A stretch of DNA of 8,843 bases from Caldipriscus sp964426895 (GCA_964426895.1 CAYRSH010000061.1:1-8843), one strand, 5' to 3'. Positions 1 through 6,489 are shown, counted from the first letter of the stretch. Notes: generated by a model from the letters alone, not told the origin. Numbers and translations are program-made.

Positions 1-179
1 CAGTATACCCTATATTCATCCGCGTTCTCAACGCTCTTCCATACTATTTGGAGATCGGCCCCGCTGTTGGTAGCCGTATTACTCAATATCTCGGGGTTCC
101 CGCCAAGGGTGACTCCACCGCACCCCGCAAGGGCCAAGGCCCCTATGCCTAAAAACGCTAAAACATAAAACCTACGCAT
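1..179 (-). CDS. Lipoprotein with fibronectin-III-like start (partial, runs off left edge)
   Basis: Only the first 59 codons are present. The N-terminus reads MRRFYVLAFLGIGALALAGC, a textbook lipoprotein signal: two Arg, a hydrophobic core and the lipobox LAGC with the lipidated Cys at residue 20. After a short Gly/Ser/Asn-rich linker comes a segment with W49, A-D-E-Y and R-V-Y, which resembles the first strands of a fibronectin type III domain; that is an inference from pattern. The protein is probably envelope-anchored. An in-frame ATG six bases upstream (185) would sit one base from the GGAGG at 187-191, so I chose 179, which has a 7-nt spacing. It lies 19 nt after the preceding lipoprotein gene and is probably co-transcribed with it. 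Function is unknown. Confidence 0.85.
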   Translation of the reverse strand, partial: MRRFYVLAFLGIGALALAGCGGVTLGGNPEILSNTATNSGADLQIVWKSVENADEYRVY

Positions 180-186
180 GCTCATA

Positions 187-192
187 CCTCCT
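187..192 (-). promoter_or_regulatory. Shine-Dalgarno site deciding the lipoprotein start
   Basis: The minus strand reads AAAAAAGGAGGTATGAGCATG. GGAGG is 7 nt from the ATG at 179 but only 1 nt from the ATG at 185, so it supports the downstream start. Confidence 0.75.
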
Positions 193-198
193 TTTTTC

Positions 199-489
199 TT
201 ACTTAACCTTACCGGGTAAAGGCCCGGACTTTGGCTTCGTTGTCTCCTTTGTAGTTGCCGCGCCGGTTTTCTTCTCTTCCTTCTTGGCTTCCATCTCGCT
301 TATCTTTGCCTCCAACTCGGAAAGTCTGTTTTCCAAGGATTCCACCCTGCTTTGAAGGTCGCTAACCGGCGCGACCTTTGATTCCAGTTCGGCTATCTTG
401 TTGCGGGCCTCCTGATCGGCGCACCCATTGGCGCCTATGAGCATAACACTTGCTGTGGCTAACGCGAGCGACAAAATATACCTTTTCAT
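199..489 (-). CDS. Small coiled-coil lipoprotein
   Basis: This is a 96-residue protein. Residues 1-22 form a signal peptide (MKRYILSLALATASVMLIGA) followed by N-G-C, with Cys23 as the likely lipidation site; the lipobox is slightly unusual (A-N-G-C). Residues 25-72 are a charged heptad-like segment (IAELESKV, LQSRVESLENRLSELEAKI) that should form a coiled coil, reminiscent of Lpp/YbgF-type trimeric lipoproteins. The tail after residue 72 is Lys/Thr/Pro-rich and likely disordered. It probably resides in the outer membrane or periplasm as a spacer or scaffold, by analogy only. The gene has its own promoter in the 49-nt gap after fabF and no Shine-Dalgarno sequence; the next lipoprotein follows after 19 nt. 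Confidence 0.85.
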   Translation of the reverse strand: MKRYILSLALATASVMLIGANGCADQEARNKIAELESKVAPVSDLQSRVESLENRLSELEAKISEMEAKKEEKKTGAATTKETTKPKSGPLPGKVK

Positions 490-499
490 AGAAGTAGAT

Positions 500-529
500 A
501 TTATAAGGCTGAAAGGTTTGTTTGTGGGG
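500..529 (-). promoter_or_regulatory. Promoter of the coiled-coil lipoprotein gene, leaderless type
   Basis: TATAAT lies at 505-500, only 10 nt from the ATG at 489. The usual -35 region holds CCCCACAAACAAA (529-517) with an 11-nt gap to the -10. The same 13-mer with the same 11-nt gap occurs before the ytxH-like gene (5780-5768). No Shine-Dalgarno sequence is visible between the -10 and the start. Confidence 0.6.
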
Positions 530-544
530 TAAAATTTTCACCCC
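526..544 (-). repeat. Near-perfect palindrome across the fabF stop codon
   Basis: The minus strand reads GGGGTGAAAATTTTACCCC. The 5-bp GGGGT/ACCCC arms flank a self-complementary AAAATTTT with one unpaired G. It includes the fabF TGA and part of the upstream promoter element of the next gene. No U-tract follows, so it is not a standard intrinsic terminator; it could be an RNA 3'-end hairpin or a protein-binding site. Confidence 0.35.
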
Positions 545-1788
545 TCAAATTTCTTGAACAGAAGGCTAACATTATGCCCGCCAAAACCGAAGGAGTTGGT
601 TAATGCTATATTAACCCTTTGCTTACGGGCAACATTGGGAACATAATCCAAATCGCATTCGGGGTCGGGGTTTTCGTAGTTTATGGTCGGGTGTATTGTA
701 TCGGTATAAACCGTCATTACGGTTGCCAAGGCTTCAATTGCCCCAGCCGCACCCAACAGGTGCCCTATCATTGACTTTGTTGAACTTATAGGGATTTTAT
801 ACGCCCTTTCACCAAAGACCCTTTTTATTGCAAGGGTTTCGGCCGCATCGTTGAGTTTTGTGGATGTCCCATGGGCGTTTATGTAATCAACATCATCCGG
901 GGTTATTTTCGCATCTTTAATCGCCCTAAGCATACATTTAACCGCACCCTCGCCGTCGGCACAAGGGGCCGTGATGTGATAAGCATCCGCCGTGGCACCA
1001 TATCCGATGAGTTCGGCGTATATTTTTGCTCCCCTCCTTAAAGCGTGCTCGTATTCCTCCAAAACCAAAACGGCTGATCCCTCACCCATAACAAAGCCAT
1101 CCCTATCCCTGTCAAAAGGTCTTGAAGCCTTTTCAGGCTCGTCATTCCGCGTGGATAAAGCCCTCATAGCGGAAAATCCCGCAACGGCTGTGGGTATTAT
1201 GGGGGCCTCCGAACCCCCAACTATCATAACATCCGCATCCCCATGCTGTATTAACCTCATAGCATCACCTATTGCGTGTGCGGAGGATGCGCAGGCGGAA
1301 ACGGTGCAATAGTTTGGCCCCTTAAAACCGTATTTTATAGCCACCAAACCCGAAGCCATATCCGGTATCATCATGGGTATAAGGTAAGGGGTTATCTTGT
1401 CATATCCCCTTGTATAACCTTCAATTATTTCCCTTTCAAGGGTCTCAACCCCCCCTATTCCCGATGCTATTATAACCCCCACCCTATCCGGGTCAAATTT
1501 TGATTTTAGCAAACCGCTATCTTCAACGGCCTCCTCCGCAGCCCATAATGTGTATATTGCAAAGGGATCAAGTTTTCTTAACGGGACACCGGCCTCTTTT
1601 TGTGATAACCTCTTTGTAGGGTCAAAATTCTTTATCTGGGCGGCGATTTTAACCTTGAAATTGGAAGTATCAAACCTGTCAATTAAACCAACACCACTTT
1701 TTCCCGCAACCAAATTTTCCCATGTTTCTTTAACATCGTAGCCGAGGGGCGTTAAAGCCCCAAGGCCGGTTATAACAACCCTTCTCAC
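538..1788 (-). CDS. fabF: Beta-ketoacyl-[acyl-carrier-protein] synthase II (FabF)
   Basis: This enzyme condenses malonyl-ACP with acyl-ACP in the elongation cycle of type II fatty-acid synthesis, in the cytoplasm. At 416 residues it has the usual FabF length. The N-terminal MRRVVITGLGALTPLG is the KAS II signature. The catalytic Cys is C166 in VSACASS, the two active-site histidines are H306 (NAHGTST) and H343 (IGHLLGAAGA), and K338 (STKSM) is also present. The C-terminal NSFGFGGHN glycine loop is intact. The start codon is GTG, overlapping the TGA of the acyl carrier protein gene as GTGA, with AAAGGG just upstream. The acpP-fabF pair is a very common arrangement, here without other fab genes in view. 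Confidence 0.96.
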   Translation of the reverse strand: MRRVVITGLGALTPLGYDVKETWENLVAGKSGVGLIDRFDTSNFKVKIAAQIKNFDPTKRLSQKEAGVPLRKLDPFAIYTLWAAEEAVEDSGLLKSKFDPDRVGVIIASGIGGVETLEREIIEGYTRGYDKITPYLIPMMIPDMASGLVAIKYGFKGPNYCTVSACASSAHAIGDAMRLIQHGDADVMIVGGSEAPIIPTAVAGFSAMRALSTRNDEPEKASRPFDRDRDGFVMGEGSAVLVLEEYEHALRRGAKIYAELIGYGATADAYHITAPCADGEGAVKCMLRAIKDAKITPDDVDYINAHGTSTKLNDAAETLAIKRVFGERAYKIPISSTKSMIGHLLGAAGAIEALATVMTVYTDTIHPTINYENPDPECDLDYVPNVARKQRVNIALTNSFGFGGHNVSLLFKKFEG

Positions 1789-2030
1789 TGCCCTTTCTTT
1801 GAAAGTATATAATCTATTGCATCCCCTACGGTGCGGATCTTTTCTATGTCCTGATCGGGTATCTGAATATCAAAGGCATCTTCCATTTTCATCACCAGTT
1901 CCATTACTCCTATGGAATCCGCACCCAGGTCCTCTATGAACCTTGACTGTTCCGTAACCTTATCCGCACTAACGCCAAGTTCCTCCACCACTATTTCGCG
2001 AATTTTCTCCAGTATTTGTGCCCTGTCCAT
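1785..2030 (-). CDS. acpP: Acyl carrier protein
   Basis: This 81-residue ACP carries acyl chains as thioesters on a 4'-phosphopantetheine arm. The attachment site is Ser39 in DLGADS. The family usually reads DSLD(T/S)VELVM; here it is DSIGVMELVM, with Leu to Ile and Asp to Gly just after the serine, a small deviation at the surface recognised by partner enzymes. Helix II (ELVMKMEDAFDIQIPD) and the TVGDAIDYI region are typical. The start is well supported by AAAGGAGGT ending 5 nt before the ATG. Its stop overlaps the fabF GTG by 4 nt (GTGA), so the two are translationally coupled and made together. Confidence 0.96.
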   Translation of the reverse strand: MDRAQILEKIREIVVEELGVSADKVTEQSRFIEDLGADSIGVMELVMKMEDAFDIQIPDQDIEKIRTVGDAIDYILSKKGQ

Positions 2031-2035
2031 ACTTG

Positions 2036-2057
2036 ACCTCCTTTGGCGGGTATTTTA
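2036..2057 (-). promoter_or_regulatory. acpP leader: possible -10 and strong Shine-Dalgarno
   Basis: TAAAAT (2057-2052) starts inside the stop codon of the upstream gene. AAAGGAGGT (2044-2036) is a near-perfect Shine-Dalgarno sequence 5 nt from the ATG. No good -35 is visible, so the internal promoter is uncertain; the ribosome site is secure. Confidence 0.5.
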
Positions 2058-2858
2058 AGGTTGAAACTCACCGCTTAGGAGACTTTTCTCAAACGCATCA
2101 ATAACTCCCATTAACTTAAAATATTCCTTTATTACACCAACATAATCCCCATCCTCATACCTTGAAACCAAAACGGCCTTTAAATTTTCCAAAGTGTAAA
2201 ACATCTCCTCAACGGTTAGTTTTAGTTCGCTTACCTCCTTTAACCTGTAATGCTCTACCAAAAGGGATTCTATAACCTCCATCCCTTCCAAATGGACCTT
2301 TATCAGATCGTCCGCACCTTTAATCCGCTTTATATCAATTATCCTCTTTATCAAGTTGAAGCAAACCAAGAACTTGTAGTAAAACAGGTGGAAATATGCG
2401 TACAACCTTAAAAGTAAAGATGTTTCGGCTGCTTCCACGAAATGCCCGGCGGCCATAAACAAATTATCAATATCCTTATAATCCACCTCCTTTAATATTA
2501 AGGCTGGCTCTATATCCAAAACCTTGTCAAAATCCTCAATGTCGTTTAAATCCAATTTTACCAGAAATAGCTTTAAATATTGGTCCCCCACCTTTGCTAT
2601 GTTTTTTAAGTTTTCAACCGTTTCGTCAATTAGGGTTTTTCCGTTCGCATATTTTAATATTTCGTTTATTGACCTCCGAAAAAGCCTAAGGGCGTGTAAG
2701 GGGTTTTTGTTTATATAGTATTTGTAAGCCTCCTCAAATATGTTGGGGGTTATCTTTTTGCGAACCTCACTTTTTAACAAATCCTTATACAAATTCTCGC
2801 TTTCCAACGCCTTCTTTATAGCCTCAAAAAGGTCATATGAAACCTGTACCTTATACAC
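2055..2858 (-). CDS. Uncharacterised all-helical protein
   Basis: This is a 267-residue protein I do not recognise. It has no signal peptide and no clear membrane helix. The composition (Leu, Lys, Glu, Ile, Tyr; few Gly/Pro) and the spacing of hydrophobic residues suggest an almost wholly alpha-helical cytoplasmic fold. One hydrophobic/aromatic stretch around residues 147-172 (LLLRLYAYFHLFYYKFLVCF) could be a buried core helix or a membrane contact. The start is GTG at 2858, read from a good promoter and preceded by no convincing Shine-Dalgarno sequence. It sits between rsmA and acpP, 34 nt after the former and 24 nt before the latter. The position suggests co-expression with acpP-fabF but says little about function. 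Confidence 0.8.
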   Translation of the reverse strand: MYKVQVSYDLFEAIKKALESENLYKDLLKSEVRKKITPNIFEEAYKYYINKNPLHALRLFRRSINEILKYANGKTLIDETVENLKNIAKVGDQYLKLFLVKLDLNDIEDFDKVLDIEPALILKEVDYKDIDNLFMAAGHFVEAAETSLLLRLYAYFHLFYYKFLVCFNLIKRIIDIKRIKGADDLIKVHLEGMEVIESLLVEHYRLKEVSELKLTVEEMFYTLENLKAVLVSRYEDGDYVGVIKEYFKLMGVIDAFEKSLLSGEFQP

Positions 2859-2867
2859 CCACCAAAT

Positions 2868-2896
2868 ATTCTAAAGTTGTCTTGTTTTATTTTCAA
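2868..2896 (-). promoter_or_regulatory. Sigma70-type promoter before the helical protein gene
   Basis: TTGAAA (2896-2891), a 17-nt spacer and TAGAAT (2873-2868) give 5 of 6 matches at both hexamers. The -35 overlaps the rsmA stop codon. The -10 ends 9 nt before the GTG start, implying a leaderless or nearly leaderless mRNA. Confidence 0.65.
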
Positions 2897-3609
2897 CGAG
2901 AAAAAAATTTTAACCAAGTTTCGGGAGGTATATTTTCCGGCCTTAAATCCGCCATTTCTTCGGGAACATTTGGATAAATGTTTTTTATTTTTTTCCTCCT
3001 ATTTTTGAAAAACCTGTTGAGAAATTTCAAAAACCTTTCGCAATCTATATCCGAATTTTCCGGTTTGGGTATAAGTTTTATAAGTGACGAATGCACTTTT
3101 GGAATAGGGGAAAAAGCCCTATTAGGGATGTTAAACACCAAGGATATATCAAACACGGTTTTCATCAAAACCGTAAAAGCGCCATAGGTTTTTGTGTTGT
3201 GTTCGGCCGCTAATTTTTTGCCAACCTCGTATTGCAAAATAAGATTTATATCCTTATACAGTTTCCTTTCCGAGCAAATTTTTAACAAAATACTGTGGGT
3301 TATGTGATATGGGATACTGGAAAAAAACCTGATAGGTGGGGAAATGCCCCTTTTTTCCAACTCTTTGGAAATATCAACCTTTAAATAATCCCTGCATATC
3401 ACATCAACACCCTTCATCCTCAAAAGGCCACATAAAAATTCGTCAATCTCTATCACCAAAACCCTTGTACCCCTTTTCAGCAATTCAAAAGTTATACTCC
3501 CCATTCCCGGCCCCACTTCAACAAAAAAATCACCGGGTTTTACATCAAGGGAATCCACAACCCTTTTTATAAAATTTTCATCTTTTAGGAATACTTGACT
3601 ATGCTTCAC
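2893..3609 (-). CDS. rsmA: KsgA/RsmA-family rRNA adenine dimethyltransferase, diverged
   Basis: The family dimethylates two adjacent adenines near the 3' end of 16S rRNA using SAM. Seen here: motif I VEVGPGMGSIT (residues 30-40) for SAM binding, acidic motif VIEID (52-56), the motif IV region SIPYHIT (98-104), FSPIPKVHSS (166-175) and the C-terminal FFKNRRKKIKN. At 238 residues it is shorter than the usual 260-280. Two normally strict positions differ: the N-terminal QNFL is QVFL (5-8), and the catalytic NLPY/NIPY Asn is Ser98. It may be a fast-evolving RsmA, a paralogue or one with altered activity. The start is GTG overlapping the TGA of the propeller gene (GTGA), with no Shine-Dalgarno sequence, so coupling is likely. 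Confidence 0.85.
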   Translation of the reverse strand: MKHSQVFLKDENFIKRVVDSLDVKPGDFFVEVGPGMGSITFELLKRGTRVLVIEIDEFLCGLLRMKGVDVICRDYLKVDISKELEKRGISPPIRFFSSIPYHITHSILLKICSERKLYKDINLILQYEVGKKLAAEHNTKTYGAFTVLMKTVFDISLVFNIPNRAFSPIPKVHSSLIKLIPKPENSDIDCERFLKFLNRFFKNRRKKIKNIYPNVPEEMADLRPENIPPETWLKFFSR

Positions 3610-4541
3610 TTCAAAAGTTTTGATTTAAGCGTTATAATACCTCCCGTTCCGAAAGCCAAAGCAACCACATCGGAATAAACGGCAATATCGTATAAAAACA
3701 TTCCATTTGAATAATATGCCACAGGGGTGGGATTTGCCGGATTACTCAAAGAATACATAACAAGACCACCATCACCCAATGAGGCCAAAAGGTATTTTCC
3801 ATACACAAATACCCGAGAAACCGGTTTATCCGTTTTTACCTCTCCAGCAATAGGATTTTGCGATGTTATGTTCAAAATCTTTATTCCGCCTTTACCCGCA
3901 GCCACATACACATAAGAACCATAAGGTGAAACATCCAAAACGGGATTTCCATCCGGAAGTTTGTATTCGTACACTTTACTTAGGGATTTGCCTTCCATTT
4001 TAAGTATTACAAGTCCATCCTGCCCCAATGCTATCATAACATACGGGTAGGATGCATACATGGATAAAGCCGCTCCGGAAGAGAAAACCAAATTTGCTTC
4101 ATTTTGGGGGTCCTTCGGGTCTGAAATGTTATAAACCTCTATGCCCAATGAGGTTAGGACGAAAAGGTAATTTGATGAGACGGAAAGCGATACTATGTTT
4201 CCCGATGTAGGTATTGAGGTTATGAGTTTTCCATCCGTAAAATTTACAACGCTAACCTCGGGGGCGGTTAGTTTATTAACCCCTACATAAACCACCCCTT
4301 TATAATAGGCTATACCCATCGGTCTTGTCCCTGCTCTATATTCCGGAAGTTGTATTCCCTTTACCGAATCCTTTAAGGTGATGATGTTTAATATCTTCAA
4401 ACCCTCGGGGGTGCCCACAAACAAAAAACCACCTTGGGCATAAACCTTTGAAACCTCTTTAAATGTCCAACTGCCGAGTTTATTAAACTCGTAAATTTCT
4501 TCGGTAGCACCCCCAAGTTGAAAAATTAAAAATGTTATCAT
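3606..4541 (-). CDS. LVIVD-repeat seven-bladed beta-propeller protein
   Basis: This is a 311-residue protein made of seven repeats of about 42 residues. Each has the form 'Y-hydrophobic-Y-V-A-x-G-x-G-G-hydrophobic-x-I-hydrophobic-N-I-S-x-P', centred near residues 38-54, 82-103, 124-145, 166-184, 209-230, 249-271 and 291-308. The clearest blade is YVYVAAGKGGIKILNITSQNP. This is the LVIVD/WD40-like propeller pattern of surface or exported proteins. The N-terminus MITFLIFQLGGATEE may be a very short export signal, but it lacks the usual basic residues. The ATG overlaps the GAPDH stop as ATGA, and the bases before it are pyrimidine-rich with no Shine-Dalgarno sequence, so translation probably depends on GAPDH. 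Its role is unknown; propellers commonly bind proteins or ligands. Confidence 0.8.
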   Translation of the reverse strand: MITFLIFQLGGATEEIYEFNKLGSWTFKEVSKVYAQGGFLFVGTPEGLKILNIITLKDSVKGIQLPEYRAGTRPMGIAYYKGVVYVGVNKLTAPEVSVVNFTDGKLITSIPTSGNIVSLSVSSNYLFVLTSLGIEVYNISDPKDPQNEANLVFSSGAALSMYASYPYVMIALGQDGLVILKMEGKSLSKVYEYKLPDGNPVLDVSPYGSYVYVAAGKGGIKILNITSQNPIAGEVKTDKPVSRVFVYGKYLLASLGDGGLVMYSLSNPANPTPVAYYSNGMFLYDIAVYSDVVALAFGTGGIITLKSKLLK

Positions 4542-5527
4542 CTAAGGAGGAGGGAAACTATATCGGCAACCCTCTCGGAATATCCCCATTCATTATCGTA
4601 CCAACCGAAAACCTTGTAATAATTATCCACCTTCTTGGTTAAGGGCAAGTCTATTATTACCGTTCTCCTTTCTCCTATAAAGTCGCTTGATACGAGTTCT
4701 TCTTCTGTATAACCCAAAACTTCCTTTAATTCCCCTTCTGCGGCCTTTTTGAATGCAGAATTTATTTCCTCTACGGATACATCTTTTTCTAACTCCACCG
4801 AGAAATCAACAATTGATGGAACCGCGACCGGAACCCTTAGAGCGATTGAGTCAATCTTCCCTTTCAATTCCGGGTAAATCTCAAATATAGTTTTTGCCGC
4901 CCCTGTTGAAGTGGGAACTATGTTTAAGGCGGCATTCCTCGCCCTTCTTAAATCCTTATGGGGAGCATCTTGCAACCTCTGGTCGTTTGTATAGCCGTGT
5001 ACGGTCGTCATAAGCCCTTTACGGATTCCAAAGTTTTCGTGCAAAACCTTAACCATTAAGGCAAATGCGTTTGTTGTACATGAAGCGGCGGATATGATCT
5101 TATGGTTTTCTTTGTCTATCTTATCGTGGTTTATGCCATAAACAACCGTTATATCCGCCTTATCCTTTGCGGGAGCGGTTATTATTACATGTTTTGCCCC
5201 CGCTTCTATGTGTTTATACGCTTTATAGTATTCGCTAAACTTGCCCGTAGCCTCTATAACTATATCAACACCCAAATCCTTCCAAGGGAGTTTTGAGGGA
5301 TCACTTTCGGCAAAGACCTTAATGGATTTTCCATCAACATTTATCTCACCTTCGGTATAAGAAATATCCGCATCAAATTTTCCATAAACGGTATCGTATT
5401 TTAAAAGATGCGCCAAAGTTTTTGCATCTGTTAGGTCGTTTATATAATCAACGGAAATTCCCCTTTTATGCAAAATCTTAAAAACCTGCCTACCTATCCT
5501 ACCAAATCCGTTTATCGCTACCTTCAT
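4538..5527 (-). CDS. gap: Glyceraldehyde-3-phosphate dehydrogenase, type I
   Basis: This enzyme oxidises glyceraldehyde-3-phosphate to 1,3-bisphosphoglycerate in glycolysis/gluconeogenesis (cytoplasm). At 329 residues it has a normal length. The Rossmann motif NGFGRIGR (6-13) is intact and IND (29-31) at the end of the second strand fits NAD preference. The catalytic Cys150 is in SAASCTTNA and the general-base His177 in TTVHGYT. PTSTGAAK (205-212), RVPV and the C-terminal WYDNEWGYS are intact. The start ATG follows the previous stop by 1 nt, and its Shine-Dalgarno lies in the Glu codons ending the YtxH-like gene. It heads a tight run gap-propeller-rsmA, an unusual combination; pgk and tpi are not in view. 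Confidence 0.97.
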   Translation of the reverse strand: MKVAINGFGRIGRQVFKILHKRGISVDYINDLTDAKTLAHLLKYDTVYGKFDADISYTEGEINVDGKSIKVFAESDPSKLPWKDLGVDIVIEATGKFSEYYKAYKHIEAGAKHVIITAPAKDKADITVVYGINHDKIDKENHKIISAASCTTNAFALMVKVLHENFGIRKGLMTTVHGYTNDQRLQDAPHKDLRRARNAALNIVPTSTGAAKTIFEIYPELKGKIDSIALRVPVAVPSIVDFSVELEKDVSVEEINSAFKKAAEGELKEVLGYTEEELVSSDFIGERRTVIIDLPLTKKVDNYYKVFGWYDNEWGYSERVADIVSLLLR

Positions 5528-5528
5528 T

Positions 5529-5741
5529 TTATTCCTCCTCCTCTATGGAAACTATATCCTCTTCAACCTTTTCTACGAGATCCTTTATATCTTCCCTGAT
5601 TTTATCAAGGAATTTTCTCCCTTCCCTTTTGAGTCTATCCCTTATTTCTTCACCCGTATACGGGGTTAAGAGTATTACCACAGCACCACCTATTATTACA
5701 CCGGCTAAAAAGGCGAGTAAAGCCGTTTTGCCCTTTCCCAT
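5529..5741 (-). CDS. YtxH-like small membrane protein
   Basis: This 70-residue protein has one N-terminal membrane helix (about residues 6-25, LLAFLAGVIIGGAVVILL) followed directly by TPYTGEEIRDRL, matching the YtxH-family pattern (Gly-rich helix, then L-x-P-x-(T/S)-G-E-E-x-R). Residues 32-70 are a highly charged, probably coiled helix ending in four Glu. Family members are small stress-associated membrane proteins of unclear function. It has its own promoter and no Shine-Dalgarno sequence. Its final codons GAG GAG GAG GAA form the ribosome site for GAPDH, whose ATG follows after a single base, so the two genes are physically and translationally linked. Confidence 0.82.
   Translation of the reverse strand: MGKGKTALLAFLAGVIIGGAVVILLTPYTGEEIRDRLKREGRKFLDKIREDIKDLVEKVEEDIVSIEEEE
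5534..5543 (-). promoter_or_regulatory. GAPDH Shine-Dalgarno made from Glu codons
   Basis: The three GAG codons and the start of the GAA codon that end the YtxH-like ORF read GAGGAGGAGG, 6 nt before the GAPDH ATG. The C-terminal poly-Glu and the ribosome site are therefore the same bases. Confidence 0.75.
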
Positions 5742-5750
5742 AAGTTGGGT

Positions 5751-5780
5751 ATTTTAATTCCGTTTTATTTGTTTGTGGGG
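5751..5780 (-). promoter_or_regulatory. Promoter of the ytxH-like gene, leaderless type
   Basis: TAAAAT (5756-5751) ends 9 nt before the ATG. CCCCACAAACAAA (5780-5768) lies 11 nt upstream of it, identical in sequence and distance to the element at 529-517. No Shine-Dalgarno sequence is present. Confidence 0.6.
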
Positions 5781-5795
5781 AAAGTAGGAATAATC

Positions 5796-6440
5796 TTAAT
5801 CCGATTGATAAACATCCATATCCTCATCTAAGAGAAATCTCTTATACCTATCGTGCATATCAAAGCCCTTACCCCTGTTTTTATAATACTCTTCCTCCTG
5901 CTCATGCCAAATTCTTGCCAACTCTATTGGTTTGCCCATATCGTTCAAATTTCTATAAAACCCCATCCACGCAAATGTAGGTTGCTCTCCAAATTGTTCC
6001 TTTTTCGCCTCGTAAAGCCTCGGCTTATGCCATATCAAGTCTTCCCTTCTATCCGTAGCCATCTCGTATATTTTTGTCATAACAATGGCCTCTTCCGGAC
6101 AGGCTTCAACACAAAAACCGCAGTATAAACACCTTGTAGCATCCCAAATCCATGTCATCGCATACCTTTCACCCTTTCCAATGGGTTTGTCAAGGGGATT
6201 AACCGCCCCCTCAATGTATATCGCTTCGGAAGGGCATATCGCCGCACACAACTGGCAACCCACACACCTTTCGGTTAAATCTTCGTGCCACTGCAAGGAT
6301 AACGCCCACCTCGCCCTATCGGGTAATTTTCTCTTCTGTTTGGGGTATTGAACCGTAAACCTGTTTGTTGCCACATTCATCAAAAAATGCTTAAAAGTTA
6401 TGGCCAAACCTTGAAATATAGCCTTTATTCCTTCAAGCAT
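5796..6440 (-). CDS. nuoI: NuoI-like NADH dehydrogenase/hydrogenase 2x[4Fe-4S] subunit
   Basis: This subunit passes electrons through two [4Fe-4S] clusters in the peripheral arm of complex I or a related membrane hydrogenase. The N-terminus (LEGIKAIFQGLAITFKHFL) is the amphipathic membrane-contact helix of NuoI, followed by FTVQYP. The first cluster is bound by C59, C62, C65 and C114, the second by C104, C107, C110 and C69, each in CxxCxxCxxxCP order. YEMATDRREDLIWHKPRLYE matches the NuoI region after cluster two. At 214 residues it is about 35-50 longer than usual; the extra C-terminal tail (about 150-214) is rich in charged and aromatic residues. No other nuo gene is adjacent, and the gene has its own promoter and no Shine-Dalgarno sequence. 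Confidence 0.9.
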   Translation of the reverse strand: MLEGIKAIFQGLAITFKHFLMNVATNRFTVQYPKQKRKLPDRARWALSLQWHEDLTERCVGCQLCAAICPSEAIYIEGAVNPLDKPIGKGERYAMTWIWDATRCLYCGFCVEACPEEAIVMTKIYEMATDRREDLIWHKPRLYEAKKEQFGEQPTFAWMGFYRNLNDMGKPIELARIWHEQEEEYYKNRGKGFDMHDRYKRFLLDEDMDVYQSD

Positions 6441-6448
6441 ATACGGGA

Positions 6449-6477
6449 ATTATACCTTTGAGTAATTTATTTTGTAG
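6449..6477 (-). promoter_or_regulatory. Promoter of the nuoI-like gene, leaderless type
   Basis: TATAAT (6454-6449) ends 8 nt before the ATG at 6440. With a 17-nt spacer the -35 position is CTACAA, not TTGACA-like, but it resembles the CCACAAA core of the two promoters with the shared 13-mer. No Shine-Dalgarno sequence follows. Confidence 0.5.
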
Positions 6478-6489
6478 GAAACAAAAATT

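Noticed and set aside
992..1312. Plus-strand open frame of 106 codons inside fabF
   Set aside because: Lies opposite a gene with intact catalytic motifs, has pyrimidine-rich codons and no ribosome site.
1276..1503. Plus-strand open frame inside fabF
   Set aside because: Shadow of fabF; no protein-like composition or start signal.
4542..4556. CCTCCTCC just before the propeller ATG on the minus strand
   Set aside because: It is anti-SD-like, not an SD; it simply encodes Leu-Leu-Leu at the GAPDH end.
5545..5757. Plus-strand 70-codon frame mirroring the YtxH-like gene
   Set aside because: The minus-strand protein matches a known family pattern, while this one is Ser-rich antisense with no start signal.
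5853..6351. Two overlapping plus-strand frames inside the nuoI-like gene
   Set aside because: The opposite strand encodes an unmistakable two-cluster ferredoxin.
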